NCBI GenBank assembly: GCA_017999215.1
Contig: JAGOBQ010000313.1
Coordinates: forward strand, 1-5,442
Length of the DNA stretch: 5,442 nt
Source: Thermoanaerobaculia bacterium
Lineage (GTDB): Bacteria > Acidobacteriota > Thermoanaerobaculia > UBA5066
Reading direction: 5' to 3'
This document shows, one piece after another, positions 1 to 5,442 of the stretch. Every line of letters begins with the position of its first letter. Within the stretch, counting starts at the first letter, position 1. Under the pieces are notes generated by a model. It did not search any database, had not been told where the DNA came from, and saw only the letters and a program-made list of their open reading frames with translations. Both the position numbers and the translations under genes were made by a program.

Positions 1-1427
1 CTCTCAAAGATCCGGAAGAGCTTCTCCGCCTGGGCAGGCTCGAATCCGATGCCGTCGTCCGCGACGAACCAGAAGGTCTGCCCCCCCTCGGAGCGGGCGC
101 CGATCTCGAGGCGCCTGCGCTCCTTTCGGGAGCTGAACTTCACCGCGTTTCCGACGAGATTCGCGAGCACCTGGCGGACGAGGCTCTCGTCGCCGTCCGC
201 GGCCGGGAGAGGGTGGAAGACGACGTCGGTCCTTTCGCGCTCCTCGGGCAGCAGCAGCTCGTCGAGGACGGAACGGGCGAGGCGCTCCATGTCGATCGGT
301 CCGGTGCGGAGCGGCTGACGCCCGGCCCTCGAGAGCGAGAGGAGGCTCTCGACGAGCTCGGACATGCGGCGGACGTTCCGGCGTATGGCGCTCAGGTGGC
401 GGCGGCCGTCCTCGTCGAGGCGATCCGCCTGGTCCGCCAGGAGCGCCGCGTAACCGTCGAGCGCGCGGAGGGGCGCACGCAGGTCGTGGGAGACGGAGGA
501 GGTGAACGCCTCGAGCTCGCGATTGAGGTGCTCGAGCTGGGCGGTCCGCTCCACGACCCTCGTCTCGAGCTCGGCGTTCGCCCGCCGGACGGCGTCTTCC
601 GCGCGGGCCCGCTCCGTGTCGTCCTCGCAGAAAGCCAGGACACGGCCGTCGTCCAGCCGGATCGCCGTCAGGGAAACGTGCCGGAGTGCGCCGTCCTTTC
701 GCCGAAGGCGCCAGCCCTCCGCGCGAGCCGGAACAGTCGGCGTTCCGGCCTGGAGGCGGAGAGGCGAGTCGTCGCCGCTCTCGCCCAGCAGGAGCGAGGC
801 GTTCGAGCCGAGGAGCTCGACCGAGTCGTATCCGGAGAGGAGGCCCGCCGCGGGGTTGACGTCGAGCAGACGGCCTTCGTCGTCCGTCACGAGGATCGCG
901 ACGGGCGAGCCCCGGAAGTAGCTCCGGTAGCGCGCCTCGCTCTCCTGCAGCTCGTGGTGCTTCTTCTCGAGCTTCCGGGCGAGCGCCTGGTCGTGCCGGG
1001 CCAGGAAAGCGACCTCCTCGGCGAGGCCTCTCGTCACCGCGTCGTCGTGCGAGGGTGCTCTCTCCTCGAGGAGCCGCCGGATCTCCGCCAGCAGGACGTC
1101 CGGCTCGGTCGGCTTCCGGAGGAAGAGGTCCCCGCCCGCCTCGAGGGCGACCCGCTCGTCCTCGGCTTCGGTGTAGGTGGCGGTGTAGAAGACGAACGGA
1201 ACGTTCCGGAGCGTCGCGTCCGCTTTCATCGCCCGGCAGAGGAGGAAACCGTCCATCTCGGGCATCAGGATGTCGGAGATGACGAGGTCGGGAGTCCGGA
1301 GCCGGGCCGCGGCGAGGGCCTGCCGCCCGTTCGAGGCCGACTCCACCTCGAACCCTTCGCCCCCGAGGAGGACCTCGAGGAGGTACCGGTTCTGCGACTC
1401 GTCGTCGACGACGAGGACGCGGGTCAC
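1..1427 (-). CDS. REC-PAS hybrid sensor histidine kinase (C-terminus cut by window edge)
   Basis: Cytoplasmic receiver-headed histidine kinase; 475 residues are visible. An N-terminal receiver (about 1-120) has acidic residues D8/D9, phospho-acceptor D52 (in SDILMPEMDG), T82 and K105 (RKP). A helical linker leads to a PAS domain (about 163-280; starts SEARYRSYF, ends in a DDTERARAE motif), then a signalling helix containing VVERTAQLEHL. The HisKA dimerisation domain has its phosphorylated His at H314 (SVSHDLRAPLRALDGY). The ATPase domain shows the N box (N423, N427) and G1 box (D458, G459, G461); the sequence stops before the G2 box, so the end lies outside the window. No membrane segment is seen. 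The GTG start is chosen because the receiver fold begins immediately after it, GAGGT lies 6 nt upstream, and the codon overlaps the previous stop by 4 nt (GTGA). Known family logic: a receiver upstream of a kinase usually gates kinase activity or takes part in a relay. Its partner and signal cannot be read from the sequence. Confidence 0.95.
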   Translation of the reverse strand, partial: MTRVLVVDDESQNRYLLEVLLGGEGFEVESASNGRQALAAARLRTPDLVISDILMPEMDGFLLCRAMKADATLRNVPFVFYTATYTEAEDERVALEAGGDLFLRKPTEPDVLLAEIRRLLEERAPSHDDAVTRGLAEEVAFLARHDQALARKLEKKHHELQESEARYRSYFRGSPVAILVTDDEGRLLDVNPAAGLLSGYDSVELLGSNASLLLGESGDDSPLRLQAGTPTVPARAEGWRLRRKDGALRHVSLTAIRLDDGRVLAFCEDDTERARAEDAVRRANAELETRVVERTAQLEHLNRELEAFTSSVSHDLRAPLRALDGYAALLADQADRLDEDGRRHLSAIRRNVRRMSELVESLLSLSRAGRQPLRTGPIDMERLARSVLDELLLPEERERTDVVFHPLPAADGDESLVRQVLANLVGNAVKFSSRKERRRLEIGARSEGGQTFWFVADDGIGFEPAQAEKLFRIFE

Positions 1428-1804
1428 GGACGGACCTCGGGCTTCACGTGGCTCTCCACCTCTTCGAGGAACGTATCGGGGTTGATCGGCTTCTCGATGT
1501 AGCCCGTGCAGCCGGCCTCGAGGCAGCGCTCGCGGTCGCCGAGCATCGCGTAGGACGTGACGGCGACGATCGGGACGCCGTCGAGCGCCGGGATCCGGCG
1601 CAGCTCCCGCGCGACGGCGTGCCCGTCCATCCCGGGGAGCTGGATGTCGAGGAGGACGAGCTCGAATCGGCCGGAGCGCGCCTCCTCGAGCGCGCGCGGG
1701 CCGTCGGGCGCGGCGACCACCGTCCACCCGGCTCCCTCGAGGAGGAAGCGGACGAGGTAGAGGTTCTGCTCGTTGTCCTCGACGACCAGGACGGTTCCGC
1801 TCAT
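1424..1804 (-). CDS. Single-domain response regulator (stand-alone receiver)
   Basis: A 126-residue protein that is only a receiver domain, with no DNA-binding or enzymatic output. The phosphorylation site is complete: acidic pair E9/D10, acceptor D53 (LLDIQLPGMDG), switch residue T83 (AVTSYAM), conserved K105 (EKPINPDTF). The EKPINPDTF ending resembles DivK and PleD-type receivers, which act by protein contact; this resemblance is not proof of orthology. The ATG overlaps the upstream kinase stop (ATGA), and the stop overlaps the next gene's GTG, so it is translationally coupled on both sides. The start is supported by GGAGGG three bases upstream and by the receiver starting at residue 4. The expected phosphodonor is the kinase encoded just upstream, and the downstream receiver-kinase is a possible second partner; both are inferences from gene order. 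Phosphotransfer to an Hpt protein elsewhere is an alternative role. Confidence 0.95.
   Translation of the reverse strand: MSGTVLVVEDNEQNLYLVRFLLEGAGWTVVAAPDGPRALEEARSGRFELVLLDIQLPGMDGHAVARELRRIPALDGVPIVAVTSYAMLGDRERCLEAGCTGYIEKPINPDTFLEEVESHVKPEVRP
1434..1438 (-). promoter_or_regulatory. Shine-Dalgarno of the REC-PAS kinase (fixes its GTG start)
   Basis: GAGGT on the minus strand lies 6 nt before the GTG at 1427, inside the last codons of the stand-alone receiver. No in-frame ATG in the neighbourhood competes, so this site and the receiver homology fix the GTG start. Confidence 0.65.
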
Positions 1805-3153
1805 CTGCCCTCCGTGTCGCGTCCGCCCGGTTCCCCGCCCGCGGGGAGCCGGAAGCTGAACGTGCTTCCCCTTCCGGGAACGCTCTCGACGCTGATCTCG
1901 CCCCGAAGCATCTCGACGAGGCGTCGGCAGATGGAGAGCCCGAGGCCGGTCCCTTCGAATCGACGGGTGAGCCCCGACTCGAGCTGCTGGAAGGGACGGA
2001 ACAGGTTCGGCAGGTCCTCGGCGGCGATGCCGATGCCGGTGTCGCGGACGCGGATGACGACCCACGTCCCCTCCCGGGCGGCGCTCACCCTCACGCTCCC
2101 GGCCTCCGTGAACTTCACCGCGTTGGAGACGAGGTTCAGCAGGACCTGCTCCACGCGCCGCCGGTCGCTCAGGATCGTCCCGGCGGCGGGATCGACCTCC
2201 GACACGAGGGAGAGGCCCTTCCTCTCGGCGGCCGGCGCGAGGGCGCGGAGGCAGTCGTCGACGGCGTCCTTCAGCGCGAACGGCGTGAAGGAGACCCGGA
2301 GCTGGCCCGCCTCGATCTTGGAGAGGTCGAGGACGTCGTTGATGAGGACGAGGAGGTGCTGTGCGCTCGACTTCACCATCCCGAGCTGGCGGGACTGCTC
2401 CTCGGTGAGCGGGCCGCCGAGCCCCTTCAGGAGGACGCCCGTGAAGCCGATGATCGAGTTGAGGGGAGTCCGGAGCTCGTGCGACATCGTGGCGAGGAAC
2501 GCCGACTTCAGCCGGTCGGCCGCCTCGGCCCGGTCCCGCTCGACGGCGAGCTCGGCCGTGCGCGAGGCCACGAGCTCCTCGAGGTGCTCCCGGTGCCGCG
2601 CGAGCTCCTCCTCGGCCCTCCTCCGCTCGCTGATGTCCCGGTCGATCCCCATGACGACGTCGCGGCCTCCGAGCTCGAGCAGGCACATCGACGTCTCCAT
2701 CGGGAACGTCGTCCCGTCCTTGCGAACGTGGACCGACTCGACGGTGATGACCCCTCTCTGCCGCAGCTGCTCGACGAACCGCGCGCGCCCCTCCGGCCCC
2801 CCCGTCGTCTGCGCGCGGACCTCCTCGGGGTGGAGGAGGTTGATGCTCCGGCCGACGAGCTCCTCCCGGGAGTAGCCGTTCATCTCGCACGCCTGCGCGT
2901 TGCAGTCGAGGATCTCGAGCGTGTCCGGGTCCGTGATGAAGATCCCGTCCGGGCTGCTCTCGAAGAGCGTCCGGAAGCGCGCCTCGCTCTCCTTGAGCGC
3001 CTCCTGGGTCCGCGCCGTCTCGCTGCGCGCCGCCTCGATCTCCCGCGCGGTGAGGATCCGGAGCTTCCCGGTCTCCGTGAGCCCCGGAGGCGCGGGGCCG
3101 CGCGCGGCGACCGTCGCGGAGCCCTCCGAGGGCGGCGTGCTGCGTTCGGTCAT
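1801..3153 (-). CDS. Soluble PAS-domain sensor histidine kinase
   Basis: Complete 450-residue histidine kinase without transmembrane segments, so a cytoplasmic sensor. After a Pro/Ala-rich N-terminus and a short helix comes a PAS domain (about 54-178; SEARFRTLFESSPDGIFITD through GIDRDISERRRAEE). A coiled signalling helix with the VASRTAEL motif follows. HisKA carries the autophosphorylated H225 (MSHELRTPLNSIIGF). The HATPase domain has every box: N box N340/N344, G1 box D371-G373-G375, F box around FRPFQQ (385-390), and G2 box GTGLGL (401-406). It should therefore be catalytically competent. It lacks a receiver of its own, and the gene just downstream, overlapping by 4 nt, encodes a free receiver that is the obvious target. 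The ATG at 3153 is preferred because GAGGAG lies 5 nt upstream; an in-frame ATG at 3207 would add 18 residues but has no Shine-Dalgarno. First gene of the leftward operon. The PAS ligand is unknown; no haem- or flavin-specific signature was recognised. Confidence 0.96.
   Translation of the reverse strand: MTERSTPPSEGSATVAARGPAPPGLTETGKLRILTAREIEAARSETARTQEALKESEARFRTLFESSPDGIFITDPDTLEILDCNAQACEMNGYSREELVGRSINLLHPEEVRAQTTGGPEGRARFVEQLRQRGVITVESVHVRKDGTTFPMETSMCLLELGGRDVVMGIDRDISERRRAEEELARHREHLEELVASRTAELAVERDRAEAADRLKSAFLATMSHELRTPLNSIIGFTGVLLKGLGGPLTEEQSRQLGMVKSSAQHLLVLINDVLDLSKIEAGQLRVSFTPFALKDAVDDCLRALAPAAERKGLSLVSEVDPAAGTILSDRRRVEQVLLNLVSNAVKFTEAGSVRVSAAREGTWVVIRVRDTGIGIAAEDLPNLFRPFQQLESGLTRRFEGTGLGLSICRRLVEMLRGEISVESVPGRGSTFSFRLPAGGEPGGRDTEGR
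1808..1813 (-). promoter_or_regulatory. Shine-Dalgarno of the stand-alone receiver
   Basis: GGAGGG on the minus strand ends 3 nt before the ATG at 1804 and lies inside the last codons of the upstream kinase. Together with the ATGA overlap, it supports translational coupling. Confidence 0.6.
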
Positions 3154-3158
3154 GCGGT

Positions 3159-3164
3159 CTCCTC
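3159..3164 (-). promoter_or_regulatory. Shine-Dalgarno of the PAS kinase
   Basis: GAGGAG on the minus strand lies 5 nt before the ATG at 3153. It decides the start of the PAS kinase in favour of 3153 over the in-frame ATG at 3207, which is preceded by a C/T-rich stretch without such a site. Confidence 0.75.
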
Positions 3165-3170
3165 GTCGCG

Positions 3171-3197
3171 GCCGGGGCGGATGGAGAGCCGGGGCGG
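3171..3197. repeat. Perfect 10-bp direct repeat GCCGGGGCGG in the kinase leader
   Basis: The two copies are at 3171-3180 and 3188-3197, 17 bp from start to start. They sit between the predicted leftward start of transcription and the Shine-Dalgarno of the PAS kinase. A third copy of the first nine bases is at 3307-3315, in the first codons of the divergent gene. A regulator site is possible, but chance repetition in GC-rich DNA is not excluded. Confidence 0.5.
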
Positions 3198-3202
3198 CGT
3201 CG

Positions 3203-3230
3203 AGCATAGAAGGTCCGGGGTCCGGCACAA
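3203..3230 (-). promoter_or_regulatory. Candidate promoter of the leftward kinase operon
   Basis: On the minus strand, TTGTGC (3230-3225) and TATGCT (3208-3203) are separated by 16 bp. The -10 matches consensus at four of six positions and the -35 at three of six. Transcription would begin near 3196, giving a leader of roughly 43 nt before the ATG at 3153. This is the best leftward candidate seen, but the match is weak. Confidence 0.35.
3212..3225. repeat. Tandem 7-bp repeat GGTCCGG x2
   Basis: Two perfect, directly adjacent copies of GGTCCGG at 3212-3218 and 3219-3225. They fall almost wholly within the spacer of the candidate leftward promoter, where a bound protein would block or bend the promoter. 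The function is unproven. Confidence 0.5.
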
Positions 3231-3266
3231 AGGGCGGACATCGGGAGCGAAGCGGGTGCCGGCGGC

Positions 3267-3272
3267 TAGAAT
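3267..3272 (+). promoter_or_regulatory. -10 box (TAGAAT) of the diguanylate cyclase gene
   Basis: TAGAAT matches the TATAAT consensus at five of six positions and stands out in very GC-rich sequence. If the G of the GTG at 3279 is +1, the hexamer occupies exactly -12 to -7, the usual place. No convincing -35 box is visible at 16-18 bp upstream. The TAG at its start is also the in-frame stop that limits the coding region. Confidence 0.6.
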
Positions 3273-3278
3273 CGGTGC

Positions 3279-5442
3279 GTGCTGCGTCCTGTGCGCCTCG
3301 TTCGCGGCCGGGGCGTCGCCGTCGCCCTCCTCGCCCTGGGCCTCGCCGGGCCGACCGGCGCGGAGAGGCTGTCCGAGGCGGAGCTCGCCCGCCTCGAGCA
3401 GGAGGCGGAGTCCCGGCCCCGGCCGGCGCTCGAGAGCGTGACGGCACGGCTGCGGGGGGCCACGGAGCCGGGCGAGCGGGCTCAGCTCCTGAACCTCCGC
3501 GCGGGCGCGCTCATCTACCTCAGCGAGCTGGACGAGGCGCGGGCCGTCCTCGCGGAGGCGGAGGAGGCCGCCCGGCGGGCTTCCCTTCCCGTCGAGAGCG
3601 CGACGGCCTCGCTCCACCGGGCGACGATCCTCTTTCGGACGAGCGACTACGGCGAGGCCTACGTCGAGGCCAGCCGGGCGATTCAGGCGTTCGAGGAGCT
3701 CGGGGAGAAGCGTCGGCTCGCGAGAGCGAACAGCCGGGCGTTCACGGTCCTGACCCAGCTGGGCGACGACGAGCGCGCGCTGGCCTTCGGGAAGCGGGCG
3801 CTGACCCTCGCGGAGGAGGCGGGCGACAGCTTCAGCCGCGGCGCCTACCTGAGCAACATGGCGTACTTCCACTACCGGAAGCAGGAGTACGACCGGATGC
3901 TCGACTACGCGAAGCTCTCGCTCGCGGCCTACGAGGCGGTCGGCGAGACGTACCTCGTCCGGTACCCGCTCATCAACGGAGGCGTCGCGCTCCTCGAGCT
4001 GGGAAGGCCCGCGGAGGCGGAGGAGTTCCTCCTTCGGGGCCGCGCGATCGCGATCGCGGGAGACGACCGGGTCAACGAGACCGTCACGCGCAAGTTCCTC
4101 GCGCGAACCTGGCGGACGCTCGGGCAGACCGGCCGGGCGCTCCCGGAGGCGGAGGCGGCGCTCGCGCTCGCCCGCCAGATCGGGAATCGGTTCGAGGTGA
4201 AGAACGTCCTCCTCGAGCTCGCGGCGATCCACGAGGCGGGCGGGAGACCGGACCAGGGATACCGGCACCTGAAGGACGGGCTGACGCTCCTCGAGGAGAT
4301 CCAGGGCGCCGAGGTCCACCGGAAGGTCGCGGCGGTCCAGGAGCAGCTCGAGATCGAGAAGCGGGAGGGGCAGATCCGCCTCCTGCGGAAGGAGCAGGAG
4401 CTGGGCGACCTCGCGCTCCGGAGCCAGCGGACGGTCCGCAACTTCCTGATCGCCCTCCTCGCGGTCGCGCTCGCCGCCGGCACCGGCGCCTACAGGGCCT
4501 ACGCCCAGAAGAAGCGCGCCGCAGAGACGATCGGGCGGCAGAACGCGGAGCTCCTCGCGATCGACCGGATCGCCCGGGACATCAACAAGGAGGTCGACCT
4601 CCGCGCCCTGATCGAGTCGATCCTCCGGCACTCCCTCGAGCACTTCCCCCAGGCGCGAAGGGGAGGATTCCTCACCCTCTCCGACGACGACTCCCGATTC
4701 CGGTCGCTGGTTTCGTTCGGCTATCCCGAGGCGGCGCTGGAGAAGGTCTCGCTCACGGACGAGGCGGTGCGGGCACGATACGTCGAGGCGGGGGAGGAGG
4801 TCGCGGAGGGGCTCCACGTCGTGAGGCGGCCCGGGGCCCTGGAGGGCCTCGGCGAGGCCTTCCGGCCGGCCGAGGCTCTCCTCGTCTTCGTCATCCGGGA
4901 CGAGAGCGCGACCGTCGGCTACCTCGTCCTCGAGAGCGTCGACGACCCCGCCGCGTTCGACCGGATCGACGTGCGGCAGGTGAAGACCCTGCACGAGCAC
5001 ATCATCTCGGCCGTCCAGAAGGCCCGGCGGCTCCGGCAGGTGGAGCGGCTCTCGCGGACCGATCCCCTCACCCGCCTCGCGAACCGGAGGCACGTGCTGG
5101 AGCGCCTCGCGCTCGAGGTGGAGCGCGCCGCGCGCTACGAGACGCCTTTCCTCGTGGCGATGTGCGACCTCGACGACTTCAAACAGGTGAACGACACGCT
5201 CGGGCACGACTGCGGGGACGAGGTCCTCCGGACGACGGGCCGGCTCCTCTCCGAGAACCTCCGCCGGACCGACCTCGTCGGCCGGTGGGGAGGGGAGGAG
5301 TTCCTCGTCCTCCTCCCGGAGACGGAGAGGGAGGGCGGGCGGATCGCGCTCGAGAAGGTGCGCAAGAAGCTGGAGGCCCGTCCGTTCGTCTACTCCGGGA
5401 CGCCGCTCCAGGTGCCGGTCTCGGGCGGCATCGGGGCATGCG
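3279..5442 (+). CDS. Membrane-anchored TPR-GAF-GGDEF diguanylate cyclase (C-terminus cut by window edge)
   Basis: Predicted to make cyclic-di-GMP from two GTP. 721 residues are visible. A signal peptide (Arg-rich start, hydrophobic VAVALLALGLAG, possible cleavage after PTGA, residue 28) precedes about seven TPR-like helical pairs with a period near 40 residues (about 70-343), presumably periplasmic. A charged coiled coil (about 345-387) and one transmembrane helix (about 388-406) follow. Inside the cell come a GAF domain (about 425-585) and a GGDEF domain from about 590 (SRTDPLTRLANRR). Active-site features are intact: D630 (CDLDDFKQVND), N638, D639 and the GGEEF loop at 671-675. R662-x-x-D665, five residues before the GG, is the standard inhibitory I-site, so product inhibition is expected. 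The end of the GGDEF domain lies outside the window. The GTG at 3279 is the first possible start after an in-frame TAG (3267); a GTG at 3291 is an alternative. What the TPR and GAF domains sense is unknown. Confidence 0.94.
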   Translation, partial: MLRPVRLVRGRGVAVALLALGLAGPTGAERLSEAELARLEQEAESRPRPALESVTARLRGATEPGERAQLLNLRAGALIYLSELDEARAVLAEAEEAARRASLPVESATASLHRATILFRTSDYGEAYVEASRAIQAFEELGEKRRLARANSRAFTVLTQLGDDERALAFGKRALTLAEEAGDSFSRGAYLSNMAYFHYRKQEYDRMLDYAKLSLAAYEAVGETYLVRYPLINGGVALLELGRPAEAEEFLLRGRAIAIAGDDRVNETVTRKFLARTWRTLGQTGRALPEAEAALALARQIGNRFEVKNVLLELAAIHEAGGRPDQGYRHLKDGLTLLEEIQGAEVHRKVAAVQEQLEIEKREGQIRLLRKEQELGDLALRSQRTVRNFLIALLAVALAAGTGAYRAYAQKKRAAETIGRQNAELLAIDRIARDINKEVDLRALIESILRHSLEHFPQARRGGFLTLSDDDSRFRSLVSFGYPEAALEKVSLTDEAVRARYVEAGEEVAEGLHVVRRPGALEGLGEAFRPAEALLVFVIRDESATVGYLVLESVDDPAAFDRIDVRQVKTLHEHIISAVQKARRLRQVERLSRTDPLTRLANRRHVLERLALEVERAARYETPFLVAMCDLDDFKQVNDTLGHDCGDEVLRTTGRLLSENLRRTDLVGRWGGEEFLVLLPETEREGGRIALEKVRKKLEARPFVYSGTPLQVPVSGGIGAC

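Larger units (their letters stand above)
3154..3278. promoter_or_regulatory. Divergent intergenic region between the kinase operon and the diguanylate cyclase gene
   Basis: The only non-coding stretch in the window, 125 bp, separates genes transcribed away from each other, so it must hold the promoter of each unless one is driven from elsewhere. It contains a strong rightward -10 box, a weaker leftward promoter candidate, the Shine-Dalgarno of the leftward kinase, and two pairs of short perfect direct repeats. No RNA gene or terminator is seen. Confidence 0.8.

Noticed and set aside
1424..1427. Possible frameshift or gene break between the receiver and the REC-PAS kinase
   Set aside because: Both sides are complete, with a proper stop, start and Shine-Dalgarno. 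The 4-nt overlap is ordinary operon coupling, and the second gene begins a fresh receiver domain.
213..1502. Long plus-strand open frame opposite the REC-PAS kinase (429 aa)
   Set aside because: It is antisense to recognisable REC, PAS and HisKA motifs, has no motif of its own, and ends arbitrarily inside the next gene.
1448..2875. Plus-strand open frame opposite the PAS kinase and receiver (475 aa)
   Set aside because: Its composition is Ser/Arg-rich with no domain; the opposite strand encodes complete kinase and receiver motifs. A further plus-strand frame at 2356-3441 was rejected for the same reason.
3154..3207. Alternative PAS kinase start at the in-frame ATG at 3207
   Set aside because: It would add 18 Pro/Arg-rich residues, has no Shine-Dalgarno, and its ATG overlaps the candidate -10 box. 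It is not formally excluded.
3187..3226. GC-rich segments able to form hairpins in the intergenic region
   Set aside because: No long perfect stem and no following T-run in either direction, so there is no support for an intrinsic terminator or a riboswitch.
1805..3241. Upstream extension of the stand-alone receiver into a 605-aa protein
   Set aside because: The upstream part is an out-of-frame shadow of the PAS kinase. The real receiver begins at the ATG at 1804, with a Shine-Dalgarno and an ATGA overlap.
3291..3293. Alternative GTG start for the diguanylate cyclase
   Set aside because: It would keep the signal peptide but shorten its basic N-terminal region. The GTG at 3279 fits the -10 placement better; proteomics would settle it.
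3150..5207. Long open frame on the minus strand opposite the diguanylate cyclase (685 aa)
   Set aside because: It lies wholly antisense to a gene with clear domains, reads as Arg/Glu/Leu/Pro-rich low-information protein, and has no recognisable motif. Such shadows are expected where GC-rich third positions remove stop codons.

Overview
The window is uniformly very GC-rich, with codons strongly biased to G or C at the third position. It contains four protein-coding genes around one divergent promoter region, all concerned with signal transduction. The TPR-TM-GAF-GGDEF gene and the soluble PAS kinases suit a high-GC, Gram-negative, environmentally versatile bacterium. Acidobacteriota of the Thermoanaerobaculia type is my best guess, with Myxococcota or a relative as the alternative. 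This placement is an inference from style and not a marker-based assignment. No RNA gene, mobile element, CRISPR array or clear intrinsic terminator was seen.

Left arm (minus strand, 3153 down to 1): a tightly coupled three-gene two-component operon. It encodes a soluble PAS histidine kinase (450 aa), a single-domain response regulator (126 aa), and a REC-PAS-histidine kinase (at least 475 aa, cut by the window edge just after its G1 box). Consecutive genes overlap by 4 nt (ATGA, then GTGA) and each start has a purine-rich Shine-Dalgarno sequence. The layout is kinase, free receiver, receiver-headed kinase. It suggests that the proteins signal to one another, but no DNA-binding output domain or Hpt domain is visible here.

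Centre (3154-3278): a 125-bp divergent intergenic region. It holds a well-formed -10 box (TAGAAT) placed exactly so that transcription of the rightward gene would begin at its GTG start codon, predicting a leaderless mRNA. It also holds a weaker candidate promoter for the leftward operon and short direct repeats that could be regulator sites. One of these, GCCGGGGCG, occurs three times around the region.

Right arm (plus strand, 3279 to beyond 5442): a membrane-anchored diguanylate cyclase. Its order is signal peptide, about seven periplasmic TPR-like repeats, coiled coil, one transmembrane helix, cytoplasmic GAF domain, then a GGDEF domain with an intact GGEEF active loop and an RxxD inhibitory site. 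It is cut at the right edge shortly before the expected end of the GGDEF domain.

Together the locus looks like an envelope-sensing cyclic-di-GMP synthase beside a cytoplasmic phosphotransfer module. The divergent arrangement suggests shared regulation, but a functional link between the two arms is inference.
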